12,440 nucleotides of DNA from contig SLST01000259.1 of assembly GCA_007130265.1 (NCBI GenBank), forward strand, positions 1 through 12,440, read 5' to 3'. The position numbers and the translations under genes are program-made. This DNA is from Spirochaetales bacterium (GTDB taxonomy: Bacteria > Spirochaetota > Spirochaetia > DSM-27196 > SLST01). This document shows positions 1 through 6,304 of the stretch, piece after piece (position 1 is the stretch's first letter; each line of letters starts with the position of its first letter). Under the pieces are notes generated by a model. The model was not told where the DNA came from and ran no database searches. It saw nothing but the letters and a program-made list of their open reading frames with translations.

Positions 1-988
1 CCTCGCCGGCCCTGGCGGCGACCTCTCCGCGCACGACGTATATCTGCTCCTCGAGCGTGAACCCCGTCGCATGTGGGGCCGAGGTGCGGCGCGTCGGTTC
101 GGCGGCAAACTGCTCGAACGTCGCGATCCTGCTTCTCTTTCCGGACGGATAGAAAACAATCTCATCTCCGACTTCCGCTCGTCCGGTTCCAATGGTTCCT
201 GCGACTATCCTTCGCGCGTCGCCGTACTTGGTAAACTTGTAGACACCCTGTACCGGCATACGGAACGGCAGCTCGACGAGATCGGCCTCCTTCTTGAACG
301 AGTCGAGCTGTTCGACGACGGTCGGGCCCGTGTACCACTCGGTCCGCGGCGAGCGGTCGACGATGTTGTCGCCTGCGAGACCGCTCACGGGGATAAACTC
401 CACGTTGCTCGTGTCCACGTCGATGCTTCGAAGGAACCGGCGGTACCGCCGCACGATCCGGCGGAAGGTCGTCCGATCGTATTCGACGATATCCATCTTG
501 TTCACGAGCACGGCGAGCTGACGAACGCCGAGCATCGACAGGAGGTAGCCGTGGCGCCGACTGTTCTCCTGGATCCCCTCGAACGCGTCGATCACGAGGA
601 ACGCAACCTCGGCCCTGCTGGCCCCGGTCACCATGTTCTTCAGGAACTCGATATGCCCGGGAGCGTCGATGATGATGTAGTCGCGTGCAGGCGTCTTGAA
701 GAAGACCCGCGCGGAGTCGATCGTGATACCCTGCGCCTGTTCGTCCTTGAGCGCGTCGATCAGGAACGCGTACTCGAACGGTTTCGAGTTGCGCTCGCAC
801 GCGGCACGAACCGCTTCGAGCTTCCCGTCGGGCAGCGTTCCGGTGTCGGCGAGAAGTCGTCCGACGATCGTGCTCTTGCCGTGGTCTACGTGGCCGACGA
901 TGACCATCTGCATCTGAGGCCGACCCTGGCGCACGATCTTCGCCGGCACCGCTTCCTGGTGTATCGTCTGTGTCTGGAGTTCCGACAT
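1..988 (-). CDS. cysN: Sulfate adenylyltransferase large (GTPase) subunit CysN, 3' end beyond window
   Basis: This is the GTPase subunit of ATP sulfurylase; with CysD it makes adenylyl sulfate (APS) from ATP and sulfate in the cytoplasm, driven by GTP hydrolysis. The visible 329 residues begin at an ATG whose ribosome site (TAGGAG) overlaps the cysD stop, 9 nt away, so the pair is translationally coupled. The GTPase motifs are all present: G1 GHVDHGKST at residues 32-40, G2 region GITI at 87-90, G3 DAPGH at 108-112, G4 NKMD at 163-166, and G5 region VSGLAGDN at 201-208. A beta-barrel elongation-factor domain II starts near residue 240. The G1 loop reads like EF-Tu (HVDHGKST) rather than the proteobacterial CysN form (GSVDDGKST, from memory). 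The reading frame is open to the left edge, so a fused C-terminal APS kinase (CysNC) cannot be excluded. Confidence 0.93.
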   Translation of the reverse strand, partial: MSELQTQTIHQEAVPAKIVRQGRPQMQMVIVGHVDHGKSTIVGRLLADTGTLPDGKLEAVRAACERNSKPFEYAFLIDALKDEQAQGITIDSARVFFKTPARDYIIIDAPGHIEFLKNMVTGASRAEVAFLVIDAFEGIQENSRRHGYLLSMLGVRQLAVLVNKMDIVEYDRTTFRRIVRRYRRFLRSIDVDTSNVEFIPVSGLAGDNIVDRSPRTEWYTGPTVVEQLDSFKKEADLVELPFRMPVQGVYKFTKYGDARRIVAGTIGTGRAEVGDEIVFYPSGKRSRIATFEQFAAEPTRRTSAPHATGFTLEEQIYVVRGEVAARAGE

Positions 989-997
989 TTCGCGCTC

Positions 998-1876
998 CTA
1001 CATGTAGCCGCTCTTGCGCAGCGTCTCGAGCCCGCCGTCCTCCGCGTCCTGCGCGCGGCCGCTTCGCTCGGCGACATTTCGCAACTGGCCGCCCCGCAGC
1101 TCCTCGATGATGTCGCTCGGGTTCTTAGCCGTCGATTCGATGGGAAAGGTGCAGGGTGCGCAGCCCAGCGAACGGTACCGCTTCCCGTCGCCCTGGTCGT
1201 AGTAGAGCGATACCGTCGGGATCGACTCGCGCTCGATGTACTCCCAGATGTTGAGCTCGGTCCAGTCGAGAAGCGGATGAATGCGCAGGTGCGTGCCGGG
1301 TGCGAACTCAGTCTTGTACTGGTTCCAGAACTCCGGCGGCTGATCGCCTATGTTCCAGTCGTTGCGTTGATCGCGCGGCGAAAAGTAGCGCTCCTTGCTG
1401 CGCGATCCCTCCTCGTCTGCGCGCACTCCCGCGATGACGCCGGTGAACGGCGTTCCGCTCGTGTCCCGCTCGTACCGGTCGGTCGCGTGGTCGAAACGGT
1501 ACCGCGAGCCGGTTCCGTTGAGCGTCGCCCGCAGGGCGCTCGTTTTCAGCGCAGCGCAACACTGCGTGCGCGACAGCTTGCCGTCCGGAAAGGTTTCCTT
1601 CGCGGCGAGCGCCTCCTCGTTCTGCCCCACGATCATCGTCAGTCCCCATTCGCGCGTGAGCTGGTCACGGTACTCGATCATCTCCGGGATCTTGTACCCG
1701 GTATCGATGTGGATGAGCGGGAAGGGGACGTGCCCGAAGAAGGCCTTGCGAGCGAGCCACAGCAGGACGGTTGAGTCCTTACCGATCGACCAGAGCATCC
1801 CGAGCTCCTTGAAGCCCGCGTATGCTTCGCGCAGTATATAGACGCTCGTATTCTCGAGCAGATCCAGATGGTCCAT
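998..1876 (-). CDS. cysD: Sulfate adenylyltransferase small subunit CysD, four-cysteine type
   Basis: This is the catalytic ATP-pyrophosphatase subunit of ATP sulfurylase, which adenylates sulfate. It has 292 residues (E. coli CysD 302). I chose the ATG at 1876 because a GGGAG ribosome site lies 5 nt upstream and the protein then begins MDHLDLLENT, the normal CysD N-terminus. The open frame continues 91 codons further upstream but that part has no family-like sequence. Motifs: PP-loop SIGKDS at 30-35, HIDTGYKIPEM near 56-66, VRADEEGSRSKERYFSPRD at 151-169, WTELNIWEYI near 205-214, and the C-terminal AERSGRAQD near 269-277. The only cysteines are C106, C107, C239 and C242, in CC...CxxC form; E. 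coli CysD lacks this set (from memory). Compared with my recollection of clostridial CysD, there is extra sequence near residues 120-145. cysN follows 9 nt downstream. Confidence 0.95.
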   Translation of the reverse strand: MDHLDLLENTSVYILREAYAGFKELGMLWSIGKDSTVLLWLARKAFFGHVPFPLIHIDTGYKIPEMIEYRDQLTREWGLTMIVGQNEEALAAKETFPDGKLSRTQCCAALKTSALRATLNGTGSRYRFDHATDRYERDTSGTPFTGVIAGVRADEEGSRSKERYFSPRDQRNDWNIGDQPPEFWNQYKTEFAPGTHLRIHPLLDWTELNIWEYIERESIPTVSLYYDQGDGKRYRSLGCAPCTFPIESTAKNPSDIIEELRGGQLRNVAERSGRAQDAEDGGLETLRKSGYM

Positions 1877-1881
1877 GTCGA

Positions 1882-1886
1882 CTCCC
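1882..1886 (-). promoter_or_regulatory. Ribosome binding site of cysD
   Basis: GGGAG lies 5 nt before the ATG at 1876. It fixes the cysD start against the much longer upstream open frame. Confidence 0.7.
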
Positions 1887-2024
1887 AGCTCTCTCTCTCC
1901 CGACACGGATGGTCCGTCTCGGTCGGTGGCCGAATGTACCACACTTGCCGCCGAGCGTATACCGCAACCCGCGACATAGCGTCGCACCGGTACATGGAGA
2001 TCCGGTCCCACCGGTAGGCGGATG

Positions 2025-2267
2025 CTACTCGTCGGCCCCGGATCCCTGCTGCTCGCGCAGGTCGGCGAGGATCTCGGCGATTCGCTCATGGTGGCGCGGG
2101 TCGGACTCCACGTGCCCCCAGCCGCGCTCCGGCTGGAAGATGCCATCATAGGCGGAGTCGCGATAGGTCCGCAGGTAATGAGCGATCCCTTCCTCTTCGA
2201 GAAGCGACGAGAGCAGACGTGCCTCGACTTCGTTGTTCAGAACGTCGGCCTTTACGTAGTTTCGCAC
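2025..2267 (-). CDS. Small DUF2007-type protein, putative signal-transduction domain
   Basis: This is an 80-residue cytoplasmic protein with no signal peptide. It matches the pattern of the DUF2007 family as I know it: an N-terminal strand, then a helix with 'NEVEARLLSSLLEEEGI' (residues 12-28), a short strand, a central loop with glycines and aromatics (residues 40-52), and a C-terminal 'D..H.ERIAEILADL' helix (residues 56-70). That alpha-beta layout resembles PII-like or ACT-like small folds, but the molecular role of the family is unknown. The GTG start is the first usable codon after an in-frame stop at 2277-2279, so the protein cannot be longer. No convincing Shine-Dalgarno precedes it. 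It is separated from cysD by 148 nt and need not share its promoter. It is divergent to the secreted protein gene at 2353. The family call is from pattern recognition only. Confidence 0.7.
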   Translation of the reverse strand: MRNYVKADVLNNEVEARLLSSLLEEEGIAHYLRTYRDSAYDGIFQPERGWGHVESDPRHHERIAEILADLREQQGSGADE

Positions 2268-2273
2268 GCGCCC

Positions 2274-2302
2274 ATGCTACCGTTCCAACGATACTTCTTC
2301 AA
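2274..2302 (-). promoter_or_regulatory. Weak candidate promoter of the DUF2007-type gene
   Basis: On the minus strand, TTGAAG (2302-2297), a 17-nt spacer and TAGCAT (2279-2274) match the sigma-70 pattern at 4 of 6 positions each. The -10 ends 6 nt before the GTG start, so transcription would begin at or next to the start codon. Both boxes are weak, so chance is a real possibility. Confidence 0.28.
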
Positions 2303-2342
2303 CACAGTGCATGATCACGGCGATCGCGGTATCATTGCGGCA

Positions 2343-2347
2343 GGGGG
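2343..2347 (+). promoter_or_regulatory. Ribosome binding site deciding the GTG start at 2353
   Basis: A GGGGG run lies 5 nt before GTG 2353. The alternative in-frame ATG at 2311 has no such site, and using it would place 14 unneeded residues before the signal peptide. Confidence 0.5.
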
Positions 2348-2352
2348 ATAAG

Positions 2353-3045
2353 GTGAGAACCAGACGAGTCGGATTGGCGGCGATCGCACCGCGCGTCGTC
2401 CCGCGGGCGCCGTCTCTTGCACTATGCGTCGTACTCTTCGCGTCGGTGGCCACCCTGGAGGCGCAGACGGTTGAGCTCACCATCGTCAACGAGACCGGCG
2501 CGTCGATCTTCTTCCTCTACGCATCGCCTTCGAGCACCGACCGTTGGGGAGAAGACCTTCTCGGCCGGTCCGTCCTGGCCGACGGATCGACCTTTCGCGT
2601 TCGGTTCAGCTCCACAGATGACCGTTATGACATCCGCGCCGTCGACGCTGCGGAGAACGAATACATCGTCTGGGGATGGCTCCGAGAGGGGGATTCGCGA
2701 GTCTACCTGACGCGCGAGACCTTTGTCGGGAATCGAGCAAACGTCTCAGATTCGCGTGCCGTTTCCTGGATCACCATCGCGAATGAGACCAACTACACAG
2801 TGCACGAGATTCGTGTTCGGCCGTCCGGGGAGGACCGGTGGGACCAGGCCCGGCAGTTCCTGCTCGACGATCAGGTGATGTACTTCGGCGAGAACCTGAC
2901 GATCCGGATCGACGTCGAACTGCACGGCACGTATCTCTACGATGTCATGCTCGTTGACGCGGACGGCGATCGGTATATCGTAGCCGGCGTCGACCTCCAG
3001 ACGGTTGCCCAGCTTGTCTTCACGCTCGACGACATGGTCTGGTAA
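2353..3045 (+). CDS. Secreted protein of unknown family with two copies of an ~85-residue unit
   Basis: I do not recognise this 230-residue protein. With the GTG start it begins MRTRRVGL, and a hydrophobic stretch (about residues 20-34, ALCVVLFASVA) ends in LEA-Q at 36-38, a signal peptidase I type site, so it is probably exported to the periplasm or outside. No lipobox cysteine is at the cleavage site. The mature part is two copies of one unit, about residues 40-123 and 138-227. Both start with a strand and 'I.NET' (IVNETG; IANETN), then a 'P.S..DRW' turn (SPSSTDRWGED; RPSGEDRWDQA), and later 'YD(I/V)...VDA....YIV.G' (YDIRAVDAAENEYIVWG; YDVMLVDADGDRYIVAG). The alternating pattern suggests beta-sandwich modules. 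It is a single gene, divergent from the DUF2007-type gene, with rny 132 nt downstream behind its own promoter. Function unknown. Confidence 0.75.
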   Translation: MRTRRVGLAAIAPRVVPRAPSLALCVVLFASVATLEAQTVELTIVNETGASIFFLYASPSSTDRWGEDLLGRSVLADGSTFRVRFSSTDDRYDIRAVDAAENEYIVWGWLREGDSRVYLTRETFVGNRANVSDSRAVSWITIANETNYTVHEIRVRPSGEDRWDQARQFLLDDQVMYFGENLTIRIDVELHGTYLYDVMLVDADGDRYIVAGVDLQTVAQLVFTLDDMVW

Positions 3046-3117
3046 GTCGAAGCTGGTGCGGGCGAAAGTTGACGCGACCGTTAGTCCATTATCCCCATTA
3101 ACTCGAAATTGGATCGC

Positions 3118-3146
3118 TTGACAAAGGTGTTTCGGTAGTCTATCTT
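3118..3146 (+). promoter_or_regulatory. Sigma-70-type promoter of rny-ymdB-tlyA
   Basis: TTGACA (3118-3123, perfect -35), a 17-nt spacer and TATCTT (3141-3146, 4 of 6) lie in a locally AT-richer stretch of an otherwise GC-rich sequence. Transcription would start near 3153, giving a leader of about 25 nt that contains the GGAGG ribosome site (3167-3171) of rny. Confidence 0.7.
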
Positions 3147-3177
3147 GTTGCATTACATACAGTAGTGGAGGGAATGG

Positions 3178-4707
3178 ATGCAGCTATTGCTTTGGATCGT
3201 CCTTCCGCTCACTGGCTTGATTCTAGGTTGGCTAATACGGTGGATATACGCCAGATTTCAGCTGTCCGCTTCGGAGCAACTTGCCGAGCGGCTGAAACGA
3301 GACGCAGTCAAAGATGCAGAGGCACTGAAGAAGGAACTGATTCTTGAGACGAAAGATGAACTCCTTCGCGAACGGAACCAGCAGGAAAAGGAGCTTCGCG
3401 AAGAGCGGAGCGAACTCCAGCGGTACGAGAAGCGGGTGCTTCAGAGGGAAGAGAACCTAGAACAGAAGCTGGCGAGCGTAGAAAGGCAGCAGCAGGAGTT
3501 CGCGGATCGCGAACGCAAGACGGCGGAGAAGGAACGAGTTCTCTCGGAACAGGAAGCCGTGTGGCGGCAGGAGCTCGAACGAATCTCCGGTCTCACGGCC
3601 GAGGAGGCGAGACGTCAGCTGATCGGATCGCTTGAGAACGACGCGCGCCACGACGCGCAGACCATCGTGAACAAGATCGAGCAGGAGGCGAACGTCACTG
3701 CCGAACGACGAGGACGCGAGATACTCGTCTCGACCATCCAGCGGATGGCAAGCGAGGTCAACGCGGAGGTCACCGTCGCCTCGGTGCCGCTACCGAATGA
3801 CGAGATGAAAGGACGGATCATCGGCCGCGAAGGTCGCAATATCCGGACGCTCGAGACGCTCACCGGCGTCGATGTCATCATCGACGATACCCCGGAGGCG
3901 GTGGTCGTGTCGTGTTTCGACCCGGTGCGCAAGGAGATCGCGCGTCGAAGTCTCGAGCGACTCATTTCCGACGGGCGCATACATCCGACACGAATCGAGG
4001 AAGTCGTCCAGAAGATCACTCAGGAGGTTTCGCAGTCGATCTACGACGAAGGCGAGAAGGTCCTCTTCGAGCTCGGACTGCACCAGATGAAACCGGAGGG
4101 CGTTCGCGGGATCGGGCGGCTGCAGTACCGGACGAGCTACGGTCAGAACGTTCTGATGCACTCCAAGGAGGTAGCAATCCTGGCGGGAATGCTCGCCGCG
4201 GAGCTCAACGCGGACACGGACATCGCTCGTCGCGGCGGCCTGCTTCACGACGTCGGCAAGGGTATCGAGAGCGACGGGGACTCCAACCACGTTGAGCTCG
4301 GAGTAGAGCTCGTGAAGCGTATCGGCGAGGACGAACGGGTGATCAACTGCATCTCCGCTCACCATGGAGACGTGCCGCACAGTTGCATCGAGTCGGTCAT
4401 CGTGCAGGTAGCCGATGCGCTCAGCGCTTCGCGGCCCGGGGCACGGCGGGAAGCACTCGACAATTACATCAAGCGACTTGAGAATCTCGAGCGCATCGCC
4501 GAAGACTTCGACGGCGTGGAGAAGGCGTACGCAATCCAGGCGGGCCGGGAGCTGCGCATCATGGTGAATCACGAGCAGGTGAGCGACGACGGTGCGAGGG
4601 ACATCGCGAAGGAAATCGCCAAGCGCATTGAGACCGAGCTGCGGTACCCGGGACGGATCAAGGTTACGATGATCCGCGAGACTCGGATTGTGGAGTACGC
4701 CCGGTAG
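3178..4707 (+). CDS. rny: Ribonuclease Y, membrane-anchored endoribonuclease
   Basis: RNase Y starts mRNA decay by endonucleolytic cuts at the inner face of the membrane. The protein has 509 residues (B. subtilis 520). In order it shows: an N-terminal membrane helix at about 3-20 followed by R21; a long charged coiled coil at about 30-175; a KH RNA-binding domain with GRIIGREGR at 212-220 and VDVIIDDTPE at 231-240; and an HD metal-dependent phosphohydrolase domain with H328, the H357-D358 pair in GLLHDVGKG, H395/H396 in ISAHHGD, and D413. All expected metal ligands appear present. The ATG at 3178 has GGAGG 6 nt upstream; a second ATG at 3174 is out of frame. The stop codon overlaps the GTG of ymdB (TAGTG). 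The promoter at 3118-3146 serves it. Confidence 0.97.
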   Translation: MQLLLWIVLPLTGLILGWLIRWIYARFQLSASEQLAERLKRDAVKDAEALKKELILETKDELLRERNQQEKELREERSELQRYEKRVLQREENLEQKLASVERQQQEFADRERKTAEKERVLSEQEAVWRQELERISGLTAEEARRQLIGSLENDARHDAQTIVNKIEQEANVTAERRGREILVSTIQRMASEVNAEVTVASVPLPNDEMKGRIIGREGRNIRTLETLTGVDVIIDDTPEAVVVSCFDPVRKEIARRSLERLISDGRIHPTRIEEVVQKITQEVSQSIYDEGEKVLFELGLHQMKPEGVRGIGRLQYRTSYGQNVLMHSKEVAILAGMLAAELNADTDIARRGGLLHDVGKGIESDGDSNHVELGVELVKRIGEDERVINCISAHHGDVPHSCIESVIVQVADALSASRPGARREALDNYIKRLENLERIAEDFDGVEKAYAIQAGRELRIMVNHEQVSDDGARDIAKEIAKRIETELRYPGRIKVTMIRETRIVEYAR

Positions 4708-5510
4708 TGCCGGAATCGAAAGAGACGATTACAGCCCTGTTCCTCGGCGACGTCATCGGACAGGCCGGGGTCAGGGCCGTTTTTGCCCTGCTGAAGCAGG
4801 TCGCCAAGCGCGTCTCGGCCGACCTCGTCATCGTCAACGGTGAGAATGCGGCGGAGGGGTTCGGTGTGACGATCGAGGCGGTCTCGGCGCTCTTTGACGC
4901 CGGCGCAACGGTTATCACCACAGGAAACCACATCTGGCAGCAACGCGAGGTCCTGTCGCTGCTCGACAGCGAGCCGCGTCTTCTCCGCCCGGCGAACTAT
5001 CCGCCCGGGACTCCGGGCCATGGTCAGGTGGTAGTCGATGTGCGCGGCGTCAAAGTCGCCGTCCTCAACCTCCAGGGCCGTCGCCGTATGCCGACGATCG
5101 ACTGTCCCTTCCGCAAGGCGTCCGACATGATTCGGGCCCTCGACCGCGATACCCGCATCATCCTGATAGACTTCCACGCGGAAGCGACCGACGAAAAGGA
5201 AGCGTTCGCACTCCACCTCGACGGTTCGGTAAGCGCGGTCGTGGGGACGCACACGCACATCACGACTGCCGATGCCAGGATCCTTCCGAAGGGTACCGCG
5301 TACCAGACCGACCTCGGTGCGTGCGGTCCCACCGAATCGGTCATCGGGTTCGTACCGCAGATAAGCATCCAGCGCGCTCTTACTCAGTTACCGCTGAAGA
5401 ACGAGGTCAGTGCGAATAACGTCGTGCTCCATGGAACGGCAGTGACGATCGACGTCGAAACCGGAAAAGCGACGGCGGTCACTCCGATCACCGAGGCCTC
5501 GTTCTTCTGA
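4707..5510 (+). CDS. ymdB: YmdB-family metallophosphoesterase
   Basis: This is a dinuclear metallophosphoesterase of the YmdB family; B. subtilis YmdB hydrolyses 2',3'-cAMP, affects biofilm and sporulation decisions, and lies next to rny there too. The protein has 267 residues and no signal peptide, so it is cytoplasmic. By comparison with B. subtilis YmdB (from memory, constant offset of 7), the metal ligands are D15 (FLGDVIG), E46 and N47 (NGENAAEG), N74 (TGNHIW), H157 (IDFHAEATDEK), H182 and H184 (GTHTHI), with catalytic H75. The family motif GNHxWD reads GNHIWQ here, a D-to-Q change just after the active-site His. The GTG start shares a base with the rny stop (TAGTG), and a GGAG 11 nt upstream is rather distant, so translation likely depends on termination of rny. 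tlyA follows after 5 nt. Confidence 0.93.
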   Translation: MPESKETITALFLGDVIGQAGVRAVFALLKQVAKRVSADLVIVNGENAAEGFGVTIEAVSALFDAGATVITTGNHIWQQREVLSLLDSEPRLLRPANYPPGTPGHGQVVVDVRGVKVAVLNLQGRRRMPTIDCPFRKASDMIRALDRDTRIILIDFHAEATDEKEAFALHLDGSVSAVVGTHTHITTADARILPKGTAYQTDLGACGPTESVIGFVPQISIQRALTQLPLKNEVSANNVVLHGTAVTIDVETGKATAVTPITEASFF

Positions 5511-5515
5511 GCCGG

Positions 5516-6304
5516 ATGACGCGCATACGGTTGCTCGATCGGCTGTGTCGCCTCTACCCTGACCTCGCGCGTGAGCACTTGCTTGCACGCGTCCTCTGCG
5601 GCGAGGTTCGGGTAGGAGAGGAGTGTGTCCGCGACCCGCGCACACACGTCGAGCCGGACGCAGCAATCTCGATCGTCACGAGGCGGTACGTCGGCCGCGG
5701 CGGAATCAAACTCGAGCACGCGATCGTCCTCTGGAAGCTCCCCGTTGAGGGCGCCGTCATACTCGACGCCGGATCGAGCACCGGAGGCTTCACCGATTGT
5801 CTGCTTCAGCACGGCGCGCGGCTCGTGCACGCGGTGGACGTGGGGTGGAATCAGCTCGACTACCGACTGCGGACCGACCAGCGGGTGCAGGTACACGAGC
5901 GAAGCAACATCATGGACATCGACGCCCTCGAACCCGCCCCTGAGGCTGCGGTCGCCGACCTGAGTTTTCGGTCGCTTCGCGGCGCGGCGACCCGCCTGTT
6001 CAGCCTCTCAGGGTCGAACTGGGCGGTCCTCCTTCTGAAACCGCAGTTCGAGTGGCGGCAGCCGCCCGACGACTTCAACGGGACGGTGCCTTCCGAACGG
6101 CTGCCCGAGATATTGACCGATACGCTCGATGCCCTGCAAGCGGAAGGTCTTCCCCTCGTGGATATGTGCGAGAGCCCGATTCGCGGGGCCAAGGGTAACC
6201 GGGAGTTTCTCCTCTATATCGAGCAGCCGGGAGACGACACCGGCGCTCGCACCGAGCGGGCGAGCGTTTCGCGGCTCGTGACGAACGCGCTCATCACGAG
6301 CTGA
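5516..6304 (+). CDS. tlyA: TlyA-family rRNA 2'-O-methyltransferase (hemolysin A family)
   Basis: This is a SAM-dependent RNA methyltransferase; TlyA enzymes 2'-O-methylate 16S and in some bacteria 23S rRNA, and loss gives capreomycin resistance. It has 262 residues. An N-terminal S4 RNA-binding region covers about 1-55 (LLARVLCGEVRV). The link 'YVGRGGIKLEHA' at 58-69 leads to a Rossmann methyltransferase with SAM motif DAGSSTGGF at 84-92, DVGWNQLDYRLR at 108-119, ADLSF at 147-151, LLKPQFE at 173-179 and C-terminal SPIRGAKGNREFLLY at 220-234. The K-D-K-E tetrad known from M. tuberculosis TlyA maps to K65, D148, K175 and E230. The older name hemolysin is probably misleading. It starts 5 nt after the ymdB stop with no strong ribosome site, so it is likely coupled. 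Its 3' end overlaps the opposing GerMN gene by 11 nt. Confidence 0.93.
   Translation: MTRIRLLDRLCRLYPDLAREHLLARVLCGEVRVGEECVRDPRTHVEPDAAISIVTRRYVGRGGIKLEHAIVLWKLPVEGAVILDAGSSTGGFTDCLLQHGARLVHAVDVGWNQLDYRLRTDQRVQVHERSNIMDIDALEPAPEAAVADLSFRSLRGAATRLFSLSGSNWAVLLLKPQFEWRQPPDDFNGTVPSERLPEILTDTLDALQAEGLPLVDMCESPIRGAKGNREFLLYIEQPGDDTGARTERASVSRLVTNALITS

Noticed and set aside
71..1774. A 567-codon open frame on the plus strand opposite cysN and cysD.
   Set aside because: It is antisense to two clear enzymes, is arginine- and valine-rich in the manner of GC-driven shadow frames, and shows no family motif.
1877..2024. A promoter or riboswitch upstream of cysD.
   Set aside because: TATACG and TACATT boxes occur, but none has a partner -35 at 16-18 nt, and I see no conserved riboswitch core or terminator hairpin with a T-run in these 148 nt.
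1877..2149. A 91-residue N-terminal extension of CysD.
   Set aside because: The extension has no CysD-like sequence, overlaps the DUF2007-type gene, and ATG 1876 has a GGGAG site at the right distance.
2311..2352. ATG 2311 as the start of the duplicated secreted protein.
   Set aside because: It has no ribosome site and places 14 residues before the basic n-region. GTG 2353 has GGGGG 5 nt upstream and gives a normal signal peptide.
3046..3117. A terminator after the secreted protein gene, or a second promoter from TTGACG at 3069-3074.
   Set aside because: There is no stable hairpin with a T-run, and no -10 box stands 16-18 nt after TTGACG.
5516..6304. tlyA as a true hemolysin.
   Set aside because: The S4 region plus SAM motif and K-D-K-E tetrad mark it as an RNA methyltransferase; nothing suggests a secreted or pore-forming toxin.
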